Assembly: GCF_024205745.1 (NCBI RefSeq)
Contig: NZ_CP073117.1
Location: forward strand, 1,798,001 to 1,862,000
Reading direction: 5' to 3'
Length of the DNA: 64,000 bases
Source: Neisseria subflava
GTDB lineage: Bacteria; Pseudomonadota; Gammaproteobacteria; Burkholderiales; Neisseriaceae
The position numbers were made by a program, and so were the translations under genes. Shown one piece after another: positions 47,975 through 58,780 of the stretch (position 1 is the stretch's first letter; each line of letters starts with the position of its first letter). The notes under the pieces are model-generated. The model was not told the DNA's origin. It ran no database searches and was given only the letters and a program-made list of their open reading frames with translations.

Positions 47975-48006
47975 AGGCCGTCTGAAATACGAGGTTCAGA
48001 CGGCCT
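47975..48006. terminator. DUS inverted-pair terminator after holA
   Basis: AGGCCGTCTGAA ... TTCAGACGGCCT 82 bp beyond the holA stop. Confidence 0.7.
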
Positions 48007-48088
48007 GAATTTAAGTTTACGCTATTTTACAGTATTTTCTGTTTTTGGGGCGTATTGCGTGCAAGTTTCTTGATACGTGGCAACGGTT

Positions 48089-49090
48089 TCAAGCGGCCAG
48101 CGAGGTAACGAGTTGTTTGAACTCGGTCCATGCATCGCCTTCTTCCACACCTTTGATGATACGGTCGATTTTGGCGCAGGTTTTGAGCGCGTCAAGCAGG
48201 CGGTTGATGGAAATGCGTTTGGCCGCCATCGGTGCAAGGGTCTGCTTGTCGCCCCATAAGCGCAGGCTGTTGCGCAGGCTTTGGATATTTTGGCCTTGTT
48301 TGAGTGCGGCAGTCAGGCGGATTAGGGTGCGGATGTCTTCGGCAACCGCCCACAAAAGCAAAACCGGCTCTTCGCCTTCTTCTTCCAAACCGTCCAGTAA
48401 ACGGGAAACGCGCAGGGCGTCGCCTTTCATCCATGCGCCTGCCAGTTGGAATACGTCGAAGCGGGCGACGGTGGCAACCGCGGCTTCCGCATCATCAATA
48501 TTGATCAAATGGCCTTGGGGATGGAGCAGGGCGAGTTTTTCGATTTCCTGACGGGCGGCCAAAAGATTGCCTTCGACGCGCTCGGCAAAAAGGGCGAGTG
48601 CTTCAGGTTCGATATCCAAACCCTGCTGTTTCAGACGGCCCTGTATCCATTGCGGCAAAGCATGTGGCGCAACGGCTTTGGCTTCTAAGACGATGCCTTT
48701 GCCTGCCAATGCGGAAAACCATTTAGACTGGATTTGCGCTTTTTCAAGCTTGGGCAGGAGGATGAGCGTAACCGTATCTTCGGGCAAGCGTTCGGCGAAG
48801 GCTTGCAGGGCATCGCCTCCGTTTTTGCCGGGCTTGCCGTTGGGAATGTGGATTTCCAGCAGTTTCAAATCGGCAAACAAACCTGCGCTGCCGGCACTTT
48901 GCAACAGCTCGTTCCAGTCAAAATTGTTTTCGGCAGTATAAACTTCGCGGTTGAGATAGCCTTGTTTTTTTGCGGCTGCGCGCAGCGTATCCAAAGCCTC
49001 GATGCGCAACAAATCCTCTTCGCCGTGGATGATATACAACGGTTTGAGCAGCGTATCGGGGCGCAGGCTCTCAATGGGCGCGGCAGCCAT
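48089..49090 (-). CDS. holA: DNA polymerase III subunit delta
   Basis: 333 residues, clamp-loader wrench that opens the beta clamp. Family features: N-terminal RPDTLLKPLYIIHGEEDLLRIEALDTLR, PNGKPGKNGGDALQAF and the middle AAA-like fold VEGNLLAARQEIEKLALL. Start ATG overlaps the lptE stop (TAATG), the usual lptE-holA arrangement. Confidence 0.94.
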   Translation of the reverse strand: MAAAPIESLRPDTLLKPLYIIHGEEDLLRIEALDTLRAAAKKQGYLNREVYTAENNFDWNELLQSAGSAGLFADLKLLEIHIPNGKPGKNGGDALQAFAERLPEDTVTLILLPKLEKAQIQSKWFSALAGKGIVLEAKAVAPHALPQWIQGRLKQQGLDIEPEALALFAERVEGNLLAARQEIEKLALLHPQGHLINIDDAEAAVATVARFDVFQLAGAWMKGDALRVSRLLDGLEEEGEEPVLLLWAVAEDIRTLIRLTAALKQGQNIQSLRNSLRLWGDKQTLAPMAAKRISINRLLDALKTCAKIDRIIKGVEEGDAWTEFKQLVTSLAA

Positions 49091-49569
49091 TATTGCGCTT
49101 TCAGGAAAGTCAGGCGGCGGACGATTTGATCTGCGGCGTCGATGCGCATTTCAGACCAAATGGTTTCTTCCTCTTCCTGTTTGCCCAAAACTTCGCTGTC
49201 GGCGTAGTCCATGGTGCGGTGAACTTTAACTTCCATCGGTTCGCCAACCGGCTCGCCATTGCGGAAGGTTTGGACTTTAACGGTCATGGCCAGCAGGTAT
49301 TCGTTGATTGCGGCGGCGCGGGTGATGGTGTAGATGTCGCGGCGTTTTTGAAAGTCGACAACGCGCAGGGTGATTTGTGATTCAGCTTCGCTAACCGGAT
49401 GGCCGTCGGCACGGCGTAAGGCATTTTCCAGCGCTTTTTGCATGACGGCTCCGCCTTCTACATGCCAGTTTTGATAAGGCAGCGGCTGCGAAGTCACGCC
49501 TGTGCCTTTCAGGTGGAAACCGCAAGAGGCAAGCAATAGGACGAGTGCAGGCAATAGGATTTTTTTCAT
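49090..49569 (-). CDS. lptE: LPS-assembly lipoprotein LptE
   Basis: 159 residues with lipobox LASC (C16) and CGFHLKG, the usual LptE opening. It plugs the LptD barrel for LPS insertion in the outer membrane. Beta/alpha sandwich with TLRVVDFQKRRDIYT and QEEEETIWSEMRIDAADQIVRRL. First gene of the lptE-holA pair. Confidence 0.92.
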   Translation of the reverse strand: MKKILLPALVLLLASCGFHLKGTGVTSQPLPYQNWHVEGGAVMQKALENALRRADGHPVSEAESQITLRVVDFQKRRDIYTITRAAAINEYLLAMTVKVQTFRNGEPVGEPMEVKVHRTMDYADSEVLGKQEEEETIWSEMRIDAADQIVRRLTFLKAQ

Positions 49570-49627
49570 TGGATATTCCTTCGTTGAAACCGGTTACGGT
49601 ATCGTCGGATTATAACGAATAATGTTT

Positions 49628-49669
49628 AGGCCGTCTGAAACCGCAAACGGAAAGTATTTCAGACGGCCT
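49628..49669. terminator. DUS inverted-pair terminator of pgeF
   Basis: AGGCCGTCTGAAA ... TTTCAGACGGCCT just past the pgeF stop. Confidence 0.75.
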
Positions 49670-49690
49670 TGTCTTTAGATGGCGCAAATC

Positions 49691-50461
49691 TTATTTTTCC
49701 AACCAAATCAGGCTGACCATGCGGCCGGTTTGTCCGTCGCGGCGGTAGGAGAAGAAAGTATCGCGTTCCAAGACGGTGCAATGGGTGCCGCCATAAATCA
49801 TGTTCACGCCTTCGCGATGCAGAATCATGCGCGCCAAAGCGTAAATGTCGGCAAGGTATTTGCCGCCGCCGATGTCTTCAAACGCATCGACAGCTTCCGG
49901 CATGGGGGTGCAAAACGCATCAAATACATCTTGCCCCACCTCAAACGCATCAGGGCCAATGGCAGGGGCGAGATAGGCCATGATTTCCAGCGGCTCGACA
50001 TTCATTGCCGCAATGGTATTTTGCAAAACGCCGCCGGCCAAACCGCGCCAGCCTGCATGAGCTGCCGCAACGACTGTACCTGCTTTGTCACAAAACAAGA
50101 CAGGCAGGCAATCGGCAGTCATCGAAGCGCAGGCGACCGTACCCGTCGTATCAACCGAGGCATCGGCGTCAGGCGTATTGCCTAATGCTTCTGCGGCATT
50201 TACAACGATGGTGCTGTGGATTTGATTGAGGTAGGCAACGGGCAGGCTGACTTGTTCCTGTACGATTTCGCGGTTGCGGAGCACGGCTTCCAGATTGTCG
50301 CCGACGTGTGAGCCGACATTCAGGCTGCGGTACACGCCTTCGCTGACACCGCCGTTGCGCGTGGTAATAAGCGTTTTAACATTGGCAGGGGCAGGCCAGT
50401 CGGCAGTCAAAAAATTCTTGCCCTGCGGGGCGAGGTTTAGGGTATCTGTGATGGTTTTCAT
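49691..50461 (-). CDS. pgeF: Peptidoglycan editing factor PgeF / YfiH multicopper-fold protein
   Basis: 256 residues of the YfiH (DUF152) family. Metal-site pieces are LNQIHSTIV, ASMTADCLPVLFCDKAGTVVAAAHAGWRGLAGGVL and the GTHCTV end. In E. coli YfiH prevents wrong amino-acid incorporation in peptidoglycan; family members are also reported as purine nucleoside phosphorylases or polyphenol oxidases. In many bacteria it follows rluD, as here. Confidence 0.92.
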   Translation of the reverse strand: MKTITDTLNLAPQGKNFLTADWPAPANVKTLITTRNGGVSEGVYRSLNVGSHVGDNLEAVLRNREIVQEQVSLPVAYLNQIHSTIVVNAAEALGNTPDADASVDTTGTVACASMTADCLPVLFCDKAGTVVAAAHAGWRGLAGGVLQNTIAAMNVEPLEIMAYLAPAIGPDAFEVGQDVFDAFCTPMPEAVDAFEDIGGGKYLADIYALARMILHREGVNMIYGGTHCTVLERDTFFSYRRDGQTGRMVSLIWLEK

Positions 50462-50495
50462 AATCTTTGAATCGCTGAATATTGGAACGGATTGA

Positions 50496-50534
50496 TTTCA
50501 GACGGCCTCAAATAATATTTTAGGCCGTCTGAAA
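50496..50534. terminator. DUS inverted-pair terminator of rluD
   Basis: TTTCAGACGGCC ... GGCCGTCTGAAA between pgeF and rluD. Confidence 0.75.
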
Positions 50535-50541
50535 AATGGGT

Positions 50542-51666
50542 TTAATCCCTTACATAAACGACTTCGACATCGTAGTCGTCTTCATTCCAATCATCGTCAT
50601 CGTCCATGCCGAATTTTTCTTGCCATTCTTCCTCGTTGCTTAGAGATGAATCCAAACCGGCTTCCAGACGCAGGACGGAAAGCAGGTGGTACATATCGTC
50701 AGGTAAAGGTGCTTCAAAGGAAACGGTTTCGCCGGTTTTCGGATGCACAAAGCTCAAGCGGTAAGCATGCAGGGCTTGGCGCGCGCCGAGGGCTTTGATG
50801 GCTTCTTTAACCGCATCGCTACATGGATGGCGCAGGTTGCCGTAAACAGGATCGGCGGCCAGCGGATGGTTGGCTTCGCGCATATGGACGCGGATTTGGT
50901 GCGTGCGGCCGGTTTCGAGCGAGCATTCGATGTAGCTGTGTGCCAGATAACGTTCCAACACTTTGACGTGGGTAATGGCAGGTTTGCCGCCGAATTTAAC
51001 GACTGCCATTTTCAGGCGGTTGTGCGGATCGCGGCCGATTTGGGTTTCGATTTTGCCGTCGAAAGGAACAATGCCGTTGGCGACTGCACGGTAAATGCGT
51101 TTGACTGTGCGCTCTTGAAGCTGTTGAACCAGTGAGTTTTGCGCCGGCAAGGTTTTGGCGACCACCATTAGACCGCTGGTTTCTTTGTCCAAACGGTGTA
51201 CGATGCCCGCACGCGGCACTTGGCTTAATTCGGGGCAGTGCGCCAACAAGCCGTTGAGCAGGGTGCCGCTCCAGTTGCCTGCGGCAGGATGGACGACCAG
51301 TCCGGCCGGTTTGTTGATGACGATAACGGTATCGTCTTCGTAAATGATGTCCAAATCCATCGGTTCGGGCGTGAACGCGAGGTTTTCTTCGCTCGGACGT
51401 ACTGTAACGGCAATCAATTCACCGCCTATCATTTTATCTTTGGGTTGCGCGGGCTTATCGTTTACAATAACTGCACCCTCTTTAATCCACGAACTCAGGC
51501 GGCTGCGCGAGTAGTCGGGCATGAGTTTGGCCAATACGGAATCCAGCCTTCCGCCTGCCATTTCGAGCGGAACGGTCAAATTAACACAACTTTCTGTTTC
51601 AGGGGATGACGGAAAGTCTAAATCATCGCTATAATCGGCTTCGTTATCAAAGGAAGTATTCTGCAT
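50542..51666 (-). CDS. rluD: 23S rRNA pseudouridine synthase RluD
   Basis: 374 residues from ATG 51666. An S4 domain (LDSVLAKLMPDYSRSRLSSWIKEGAVIVN) is followed by the RluA/RluD catalytic core with the active-site Asp in HRLDKETSGLMVVAKT. It modifies U1911, U1915 and U1917 of 23S rRNA. The C-terminal tail is strikingly acidic (DDDDDWNEDDYD). The start codon overlaps the divergent bamD start (sharing the AT of CATG). Upstream in-frame starts lie inside bamD and have no support. Confidence 0.93.
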   Translation of the reverse strand: MQNTSFDNEADYSDDLDFPSSPETESCVNLTVPLEMAGGRLDSVLAKLMPDYSRSRLSSWIKEGAVIVNDKPAQPKDKMIGGELIAVTVRPSEENLAFTPEPMDLDIIYEDDTVIVINKPAGLVVHPAAGNWSGTLLNGLLAHCPELSQVPRAGIVHRLDKETSGLMVVAKTLPAQNSLVQQLQERTVKRIYRAVANGIVPFDGKIETQIGRDPHNRLKMAVVKFGGKPAITHVKVLERYLAHSYIECSLETGRTHQIRVHMREANHPLAADPVYGNLRHPCSDAVKEAIKALGARQALHAYRLSFVHPKTGETVSFEAPLPDDMYHLLSVLRLEAGLDSSLSNEEEWQEKFGMDDDDDWNEDDYDVEVVYVRD

Positions 51667-52468
51667 GAAAAAAATTCTTTTAGTAGTTTCTTTAGGTTTG
51701 GCACTGAGTGCCTGCGCAAATAAAGGCACAATCGATAAAGACGCCCAAATTACTCAAGATTGGAGTGTGGAAAAGCTTTATGCCGAAGCGCAAGACGAAT
51801 TGAACAGCAACAATTATACGCGAGCTGTCAAGTTATACGAAATTTTAGAATCCCGTTTTCCAAACGGCCGCTATGCCCAGCAGTCCCAGTTGGATACGGC
51901 GTATGCCTATTATAAAGACGATGAGCCGGAAAAAGCCTTGGCTGCCATTGCGCGTTTCCAACGCCATCATCCGCAACATCCGAATATGGACTACGCGCTG
52001 TACTTGAAAGGTTTGGTCCTGTTTAACGAAGACCAGTCTTTCTTGAACAAGCTGGCTTCCCAAGACTGGTCCGACCGCGACCCGAAAGCCAACCGCGATG
52101 CTTATCAGGCGTTTGCCGAGTTGGTTCAACGTTATCCAAACAGCAAATATGCAGCTGATGCAACCGAGCGTATGGCCAAGCTGGTGGACGCTTTGGGCGG
52201 TAACGAGATGTCTGTGGCGCGTTATTACATGAAACGCGGTGCTTATGTCGCAGCGGCCAACCGTGCGCAAAAAATCGTCAGCCGTTACCAAAATACCCGT
52301 TACGTTGAAGAAGCTTTGGCGATGATGGAACTGGCGTACAAAAAACTGGACAAGCCGCAACTGGCTGCCGATACACGCCGTGTTTTGGAAACTAACTTCC
52401 CGCAAAGCCCGTTTTTGCAACACGAATGGCGATCTGACGATATGCCTTGGTGGCGTTACTGGCGCTAA
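51665..52468 (+). CDS. bamD: Outer membrane assembly lipoprotein BamD (ComL)
   Basis: 267 residues, lipobox LSAC (C17). TPR-like repeats fill the mature protein (YAEAQDELNSNNYTRAVKLYEILESRFPNG, YAQQSQLDTAYAYYKDDEPEKALAAIARF). Essential BAM-complex subunit; in Neisseria it was named ComL for its effect on transformation. Ribosome site AAGGAAG lies inside the rluD reading frame. Followed by a DUS terminator. Confidence 0.95.
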   Translation: MKKILLVVSLGLALSACANKGTIDKDAQITQDWSVEKLYAEAQDELNSNNYTRAVKLYEILESRFPNGRYAQQSQLDTAYAYYKDDEPEKALAAIARFQRHHPQHPNMDYALYLKGLVLFNEDQSFLNKLASQDWSDRDPKANRDAYQAFAELVQRYPNSKYAADATERMAKLVDALGGNEMSVARYYMKRGAYVAAANRAQKIVSRYQNTRYVEEALAMMELAYKKLDKPQLAADTRRVLETNFPQSPFLQHEWRSDDMPWWRYWR

Positions 52469-52492
52469 GCGTCGGGTTGTTCAGGCATGAAT

Positions 52493-52543
52493 AAGGCCGT
52501 CTGAAAATGATGCAGCTATGCATTTGGTTTTCAGACGGCCTTT
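52493..52543 (+). terminator. DUS inverted-pair terminator of bamD
   Basis: AAGGCCGTCTGAAAA ... TTTTCAGACGGCCTTT, 25 bp past the bamD stop. Confidence 0.85.
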
Positions 52544-52646
52544 GTTTTTAATGTTTTTTTACGTTCTCTGTAAACAGGGTGCAAAATTCGTTTTAATATG
52601 GTAAAGTCTGATTTTAATAACTCGACGGTTTGAAGCCGTTACTCAG

Positions 52647-52757
52647 GGGCTGTTTAAATTTAAAATCAGTTTTGTTGAAGTCGCATCGAATTTACCGTTG
52701 ATGCATTCAGGAAAATTTCAGTCGTCAGGCTGGTTTGGTTTTAAATTTAAGCAGCCC
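52647..52757 (+). repeat. Long-range inverted repeat in the hisZ leader
   Basis: GGGCTGTTTAAATTTAAAA (from 52647) and its inverted copy ending GCAGCCC at 52757 can pair over about 19 bp, enclosing 70 nt with an inner GCATC/GATGC hairpin. It ends 33 bp before the hisZ start. The rest of the 52469-52790 gap holds only the bamD terminator and an AT-rich stretch. Confidence 0.6.
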
Positions 52758-52790
52758 TTTATGTTTACAAAAAAACAGAGGTAGATTCTC

Positions 52791-53948
52791 ATGAAGTCTT
52801 GGCAGCTTCCTGAACACGTCGCCGACGTGTTACCGACCAATGCCCGACAACTGGAAAGCGCCCGTGAGCGGCTATTGGCTTTGTTCCGCGTGCATGGTTA
52901 TGAATTGGTGCAACCGCCATTGATGGAATACAGCCATTCCTTATTGACACATATCGATGCCGGTTTGTCGTTGAAAACCATTTTGGTCGTCGATCAGCTC
53001 AGCGGCCGTCAACTCGGTATCCGCGCGGATATTACGCCGCAGGTGGCACGTATTGATGCCCACTTGCTTTCTGCCAACCAAGGCATCAACCGTTTATGCT
53101 ATGCCGGTTCGGTGCTTCATGCTCGGCCTGATGGATTGCTCAATATGCGCGAGCCTTTGCAGGCGGGGGCGGAAATGTATGGCTTGGAAGGCATTGAAGC
53201 GGATATTGAATTGATTGATTTGATGCTGAAAAGCATGAAGATTGCCGACATGGGCGAAGTTTTGCTTTCGTTGGGTCATATCGGCGTATTTCGTGCTTTG
53301 GCAAATGCCGCGCATTTGAATGAGCAGCAATCGGCAACCCTGCTTTCATCGATGCAGGACAAAGATGCTGAGGCCGTCAGCCAGTTGGTCAAAGAGTGGA
53401 AACTCGATGGTATGTGGGCAAAAGCGTTTTCACTGTTGCCCCGGCTGTACGGTGGTCGTGAAGTGCTGACTTTGGCTAGAGAGAAATTACCGGAATTGTC
53501 CGCAGTCAGTGCGGCCTTGGATGAATTGCAGGCAGTATGCAACGCGTTCCCAAATCAAAAAGTGCATATCGATTTGTCGGAATTGCGCGTTGACAATTAC
53601 CACACCGGTTTGCTTTACGCGGCTTATGGTTCAAACCGTCATGATGCCGTGGCACGCGGCGGCCGTTATGATGGATTGGGCGGATACTTCGGACGCGCGC
53701 GTCCTGCGGCCGGATTCAGTTTTGATTTGCGCAGCTTTATCGGCCGCCTTCCTGCTATCGGACGGGAATCCGTGGTGGCTGTCGATGTAAAAGACATGCC
53801 TGCGGCTCAAGAAGCGGTAGATGCTTTGCGCGAACAAGGACAATGTGTCGTTATCGATTACGGTATCGGCTATAACGGTTCGGAAGAGGTTACAGGCCGT
53901 CTGAAACAGGTAGACGGCGTTTGGAAAGTAATCGCTTTGAACGATTGA
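52791..53948 (+). CDS. hisZ: ATP phosphoribosyltransferase regulatory subunit HisZ
   Basis: 385 residues, a catalytically dead histidyl-tRNA synthetase paralogue that regulates short-form HisG. Class II fold motifs: QPPLMEYSHSL, IRADITPQVARID, and a late glycine-rich block ARGGRYDGLGGYFGRARPAAGFSF. Next to purA, as is frequent in beta-proteobacteria. Start has AGAGG nearby. Confidence 0.93.
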   Translation: MKSWQLPEHVADVLPTNARQLESARERLLALFRVHGYELVQPPLMEYSHSLLTHIDAGLSLKTILVVDQLSGRQLGIRADITPQVARIDAHLLSANQGINRLCYAGSVLHARPDGLLNMREPLQAGAEMYGLEGIEADIELIDLMLKSMKIADMGEVLLSLGHIGVFRALANAAHLNEQQSATLLSSMQDKDAEAVSQLVKEWKLDGMWAKAFSLLPRLYGGREVLTLAREKLPELSAVSAALDELQAVCNAFPNQKVHIDLSELRVDNYHTGLLYAAYGSNRHDAVARGGRYDGLGGYFGRARPAAGFSFDLRSFIGRLPAIGRESVVAVDVKDMPAAQEAVDALREQGQCVVIDYGIGYNGSEEVTGRLKQVDGVWKVIALND

Positions 53949-53985
53949 GTTTTATTTTGAAATTTTGTATCTGAAATAAGGTTAG

Positions 53986-55290
<1,305 letters not shown>

Positions 55291-55300
55291 TTAAGTGAAT

Positions 55301-55333
55301 AAAAGGCCGTCTGAATGTTTCAGACGGCCTTTT
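55301..55333 (+). terminator. DUS inverted-pair terminator of purA
   Basis: AAAAGGCCGTCTGAA ... TTCAGACGGCCTTTT, tight loop, 11 bp past the purA stop. Confidence 0.85.
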
Positions 55334-55350
55334 ATATGAAATGCAATAAA

Positions 55351-55389
55351 AATTCAGCCCTGAAGGATGTCTGTCTTCAGGGCTGAATT
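55351..55389. terminator. Second perfect hairpin behind purA
   Basis: AATTCAGCCCTGAAG / CTTCAGGGCTGAATT, 15-bp perfect stem and 9-nt loop, followed by TTTGTATTTT. Not DUS-based. Confidence 0.8.
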
Positions 55390-55447
55390 TTGTATTTTAC
55401 GCCGTTTTTAAACGCGAGTGTTTGGAAACCGAGATGTAGTGCCAAGT

Positions 55448-55466
55448 AACAATTATTCTCATTGAT
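55448..55466. promoter_or_regulatory. Possible Fur box upstream of pflB
   Basis: Read on the minus strand the stretch contains AATGAGAATAATTGT, close to the Fur core (12 of 19 positions by hand). It overlaps the FNR-like site. Confidence 0.4.
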
Positions 55467-55475
55467 GTAAGTCAA
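55462..55475 (+). promoter_or_regulatory. FNR-like site of pflB
   Basis: TTGATGTAAGTCAA matches TTGAT-N4-ATCAA with one mismatch, 115 bp before the pflB start. Anaerobic activation of pflB by FNR is the normal arrangement. Confidence 0.65.
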
Positions 55476-55589
55476 GAAAAGGCTAGTCTGTAATTTTATT
55501 TCAAGAAAACTCCTGTAAATGGAAGGGTATTAGTGCTATCCTTTCAGAAAATTTACGGTCTATATTTTCAATAAAATTAGGAGCTTGAT

Positions 55590-57875
55590 ATGTCAAATGA
55601 TGTTCAGCAACGTCCAGCCGCTTGGGAAGGTTTTACTGGCGGTAATTGGGAAACCAACGTAGATGTTCGCGATTTTATTCAGAAAAACTACACGCCTTAT
55701 GAAGGCGATGCCTCTTTCTTGGCACCTGCAACCGAAGCCACAACCAAACTGTGGGCGGACGTATTGGAAGGCATTAAAGTAGAAAACCGTACGCACGAGC
55801 CGTACAAAATCGACGCGCAAATCATATCCGGTATTACCAGCCACGCTCCAGGCTACATCAACAAAGATTTGGAAACCATCGTCGGCCTGCAAACAGACGA
55901 GCCTTTGAAACGTTCCATCATGCCGTTTGGCGGTTTGAAAATGGTGCAAGACGCGTGCAAAGTGTACAACGTTGAGTTGAACCCTGAAGTCAGCGAAATT
56001 TTTACCAAATACCGCAAAACCCATAACCAAGGCGTGTTTGACGTTTACACTCCCGACATCCGTCGTTGCCGTAAATCAGGCGTGATTACCGGTCTGCCGG
56101 ATGCTTATGGCCGTGGCCGTATTATCGGTGACTACCGTCGTGTTGCATTGTACGGTATCGACTTCTTGATGAAAGATAAACTCAACCAGTTCAACTCACT
56201 GCAAGCCGATTTGGAAAACGGTGTGGACTTGGAAGAAGTGATCCGCCGCCGCGAAGAAATCAATGAGCAGTACAAAGCATTGGGCCAAATGAAAGAAATG
56301 GCGGCTTCTTACGGCTACGATATTTCCGGTCCTGCAAAAAATGCACAAGAAGCCATCCAATGGACTTACTTCGCCTACCTTGCCGCCGTTAAATCGCAAA
56401 ACGGCGCCGCCATGTCCTTTGGTCGTGTATCTTCGTTCTTAGACATCTACATCGAGCGCGACCTGAAAAACGGCGTGATTACTGAGACCCAAGCGCAAGA
56501 ATTTATCGACCATTTGGTGATGAAACTGCGTATGGTTCGTTTCCTGCGTACGCCTGAATACGACCAACTCTTCTCCGGCGACCCAATTTGGGCAACCGAA
56601 TCCATCGGCGGTATGGGTTTGGACGGCCGCACGCTGGTAACACGTACCAACTTCCGCGTGCTGCACACCCTGTACAACATGGGTCCATCTCCCGAACCGA
56701 ACATCACCGTGTTGTGGTCAGAACAACTGCCGCAAGGCTTTAAAGAGTTCTGTGCCAAAGTATCCATCGATACTTCATCCATCCAATATGAAAACGACGA
56801 TTTGATGCGCCCGGACTTCAACAGCGATGACTACGCCATTGCCTGCTGCGTCAGCCCGATGGTTGTCGGCAAACAAATGCAGTTCTTCGGCGCACGCGCC
56901 AACTTGGCGAAAACCCTGCTGTACGCAATCAACGGCGGCGTGGACGAGAAATCCAAAGACCAGGTCGGTCCGAAAACCGAACCGATTTTAGACGAAGTCT
57001 TGGACTACGACACTGTTTTTGCGCGCATGGACAAATTCATGGATTGGCTGGCAACCCAATACGTTACCGCGCTGAACATCATCCATTACATGCACGACAA
57101 ATACAGCTACGAAGCTGCGCTGATGGCGCTGCACGACCGCGATGTGAAACGCACTATGGCCTGCGGTATCGCCGGTTTGTCTGTGGCCGCCGACTCGCTG
57201 TCTGCCATCAAATACGCCAAAGTCAAACCGATTCGCGATGAAAACGGTATTGCCGTTGACTTTGAAATCGAAGGCGAATACCCACAATTTGGTAACAACG
57301 ACGACCGCGTGGACGATATTGCCTGCGACTTGGTGGAACGCTTCATGAAAAAAGTGGCAACCCACAAAACTTACCGCAACGCCACCCCGACCCAGTCCGT
57401 GTTGACCATTACCTCCAACGTCGTGTACGGCAAAAAAACCGGCAACACGCCGGACGGCCGCCGCGCAGGCGCACCGTTCGGTCCGGGTGCTAACCCGATG
57501 CACGGCCGTGACGTCAACGGTGCAGTCGCTTCATTGACTTCCGTAGCCAAACTGCCATTTGAGTTTGCCAAAGACGGTATTTCCTATACCTTCTCCATTA
57601 TTCCTGGCGCGTTGGGTAAAGACGAGCATTCTCGCGAACGCAACCTTGCCGGTTTGATGGACGGTTATTTCCACCATGAAGACGGTATTTTGGAAGGCGG
57701 TCAACACTTGAACGTCAACGTATTGAATCGCGAGACTTTGGAAGATGCGATGCACAATCCGGAGAAATATCCGCAGTTGACCATTCGTGTGTCCGGTTAT
57801 GCGGTTCGCTTCAACTCGTTGACCCGCGAGCAACAGCTTGACGTGATTACCCGTACGTTCACAGAAACCATGTAA
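55590..57875 (+). CDS. pflB: Formate C-acetyltransferase (pyruvate formate-lyase)
   Basis: Anaerobic glycyl-radical enzyme converting pyruvate plus CoA to acetyl-CoA and formate. 761 residues. Radical glycine G736 in [13 protein letters not shown]; the catalytic adjacent cysteines are in [22 protein letters not shown] and the N-terminal [29 protein letters not shown] are typical. Activated by PflA, whose gene is 0.9 kb downstream rather than immediately adjacent. Confidence 0.97.
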   Translation: MSNDVQQRPAAWEGFTGGNWETNVDVRDFIQKNYTPYEGDASFLAPATEATTKLWADVLEGIKVENRTHEPYKIDAQIISGITSHAPGYINKDLETIVGLQTDEPLKRSIMPFGGLKMVQDACKVYNVELNPEVSEIFTKYRKTHNQGVFDVYTPDIRRCRKSGVITGLPDAYGRGRIIGDYRRVALYGIDFLMKDKLNQFNSLQADLENGVDLEEVIRRREEINEQYKALGQMKEMAASYGYDISGPAKNAQEAIQWTYFAYLAAVKSQNGAAMSFGRVSSFLDIYIERDLKNGVITETQAQEFIDHLVMKLRMVRFLRTPEYDQLFSGDPIWATESIGGMGLDGRTLVTRTNFRVLHTLYNMGPSPEPNITVLWSEQLPQGFKEFCAKVSIDTSSIQYENDDLMRPDFNSDDYAIACCVSPMVVGKQMQFFGARANLAKTLLYAINGGVDEKSKDQVGPKTEPILDEVLDYDTVFARMDKFMDWLATQYVTALNIIHYMHDKYSYEAALMALHDRDVKRTMACGIAGLSVAADSLSAIKYAKVKPIRDENGIAVDFEIEGEYPQFGNNDDRVDDIACDLVERFMKKVATHKTYRNATPTQSVLTITSNVVYGKKTGNTPDGRRAGAPFGPGANPMHGRDVNGAVASLTSVAKLPFEFAKDGISYTFSIIPGALGKDEHSRERNLAGLMDGYFHHEDGILEGGQHLNVNVLNRETLEDAMHNPEKYPQLTIRVSGYAVRFNSLTREQQLDVITRTFTETM

Positions 57876-58020
57876 AGCAAAGGGTTTACAGTAAACCAAG
57901 CCGGGGGACGGATTATCTGGAACCCGGCTTGATTTTGCCTGAAGCAATGATTTGATAATATAGTGGATTAACTCCAAATCAAGACGACCGAAGCCAGTAC
58001 AATAGGGAAATAAAATTCAA

Positions 58021-58422
58021 ATGAGAAAATTGAATAATCACGATGTTCATAAACGGTATCAAAATCGTTTAGAAGATGATGTAGAGTTCACTATCAACTA
58101 TGGGCTTCCTTTGAGTTGTTTGTGGTCGACCATCAAAGACTTTTCCAGCGATTTTGAAGAGAAAACCGAAGCGTTCTTTATTCTTTTCAAAGAGCTGCTG
58201 CGCAGAGGTCATCTGAAACTGCAACGCGACGGGCAAATCATCGAGCATACGCCCGAAGAATGGGGGCGGATATTTAGGGAAGTATGGCCTGAATATGAAA
58301 TCGAACCCAAACCACTTCCCGGCTATGCCCCGTTTGATATTGGAATGTGGCTTACGGTCGAGGCTCCTGCCTACGCCGTATGGATAGATCCCGAAGATGG
58401 TAGCGAATACTGGGCGGGATAA
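58021..58422 (+). CDS. DUF596-like small protein (candidate immunity protein)
   Basis: 133 residues, no signal peptide: YGLPLSCLWSTIKDFSSDFEEKTEAFFILFKELLRRGHLKL and a C-terminal aromatic/acidic part with PEEWGRIFREVWPEYE. It resembles DUF596 proteins that occur in Neisseria and other bacteria next to contact-dependent or polymorphic toxins. The toxin-like fragment directly behind it, in the same frame after the stop, supports an immunity role by inference. The gene and flanks lack DUS. Confidence 0.75.
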   Translation: MRKLNNHDVHKRYQNRLEDDVEFTINYGLPLSCLWSTIKDFSSDFEEKTEAFFILFKELLRRGHLKLQRDGQIIEHTPEEWGRIFREVWPEYEIEPKPLPGYAPFDIGMWLTVEAPAYAVWIDPEDGSEYWAG

Positions 58423-58626
58423 AATACCAATGTTTGTAATAAATGCCTGTCTGAAAAACAGCTTCTTCAGACGGGATTTATTCCAATTATCGGTGATATA
58501 CAGAGTTTTGTACAAGCACAGACCGCTGCCGATTACCTGTTTGCTTTGCTGGGTGCGGTTCTAGGTATCGGTGAAGCGATACAGGCCTATAAAGTAGCGA
58601 AAGCGGCAAAAAATTTACAAGGATAG
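58423..58626 (+). pseudogene. Fragment of a polymorphic-toxin pre-toxin region
   Basis: Open frame directly after the DUF596 stop, with no start codon. It reads LLQTGFIPIIGDIQSFVQA, then QTAADYLFALLGAVLGIGEA and a lysine-rich end, closing with TAG at 58624. Such hydrophobic TGFIPIIGD-type segments precede C-terminal toxin domains in secreted polymorphic toxins. Both a leader and a toxin domain are missing, so this is a remnant. 58627-58780 holds nothing recognisable. Confidence 0.6.
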
Positions 58627-58780
58627 AGTTATCATGAAATCCCGTTTACCTATTTAAAAACAGCCCATAAACTTCTCACAACAGGGAACGCAATGCCCGC
58701 ACATTAATCCAATAAGAAGAACCCTCTGCAACACAAAAACAAGTTTTCAGACGACCCCAATATCCGGTACATCAGACACC

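Noticed and set aside
48022-48237. 71-codon minus frame near the holA end
   Set aside because: Overlaps holA in another frame, no ribosome site.
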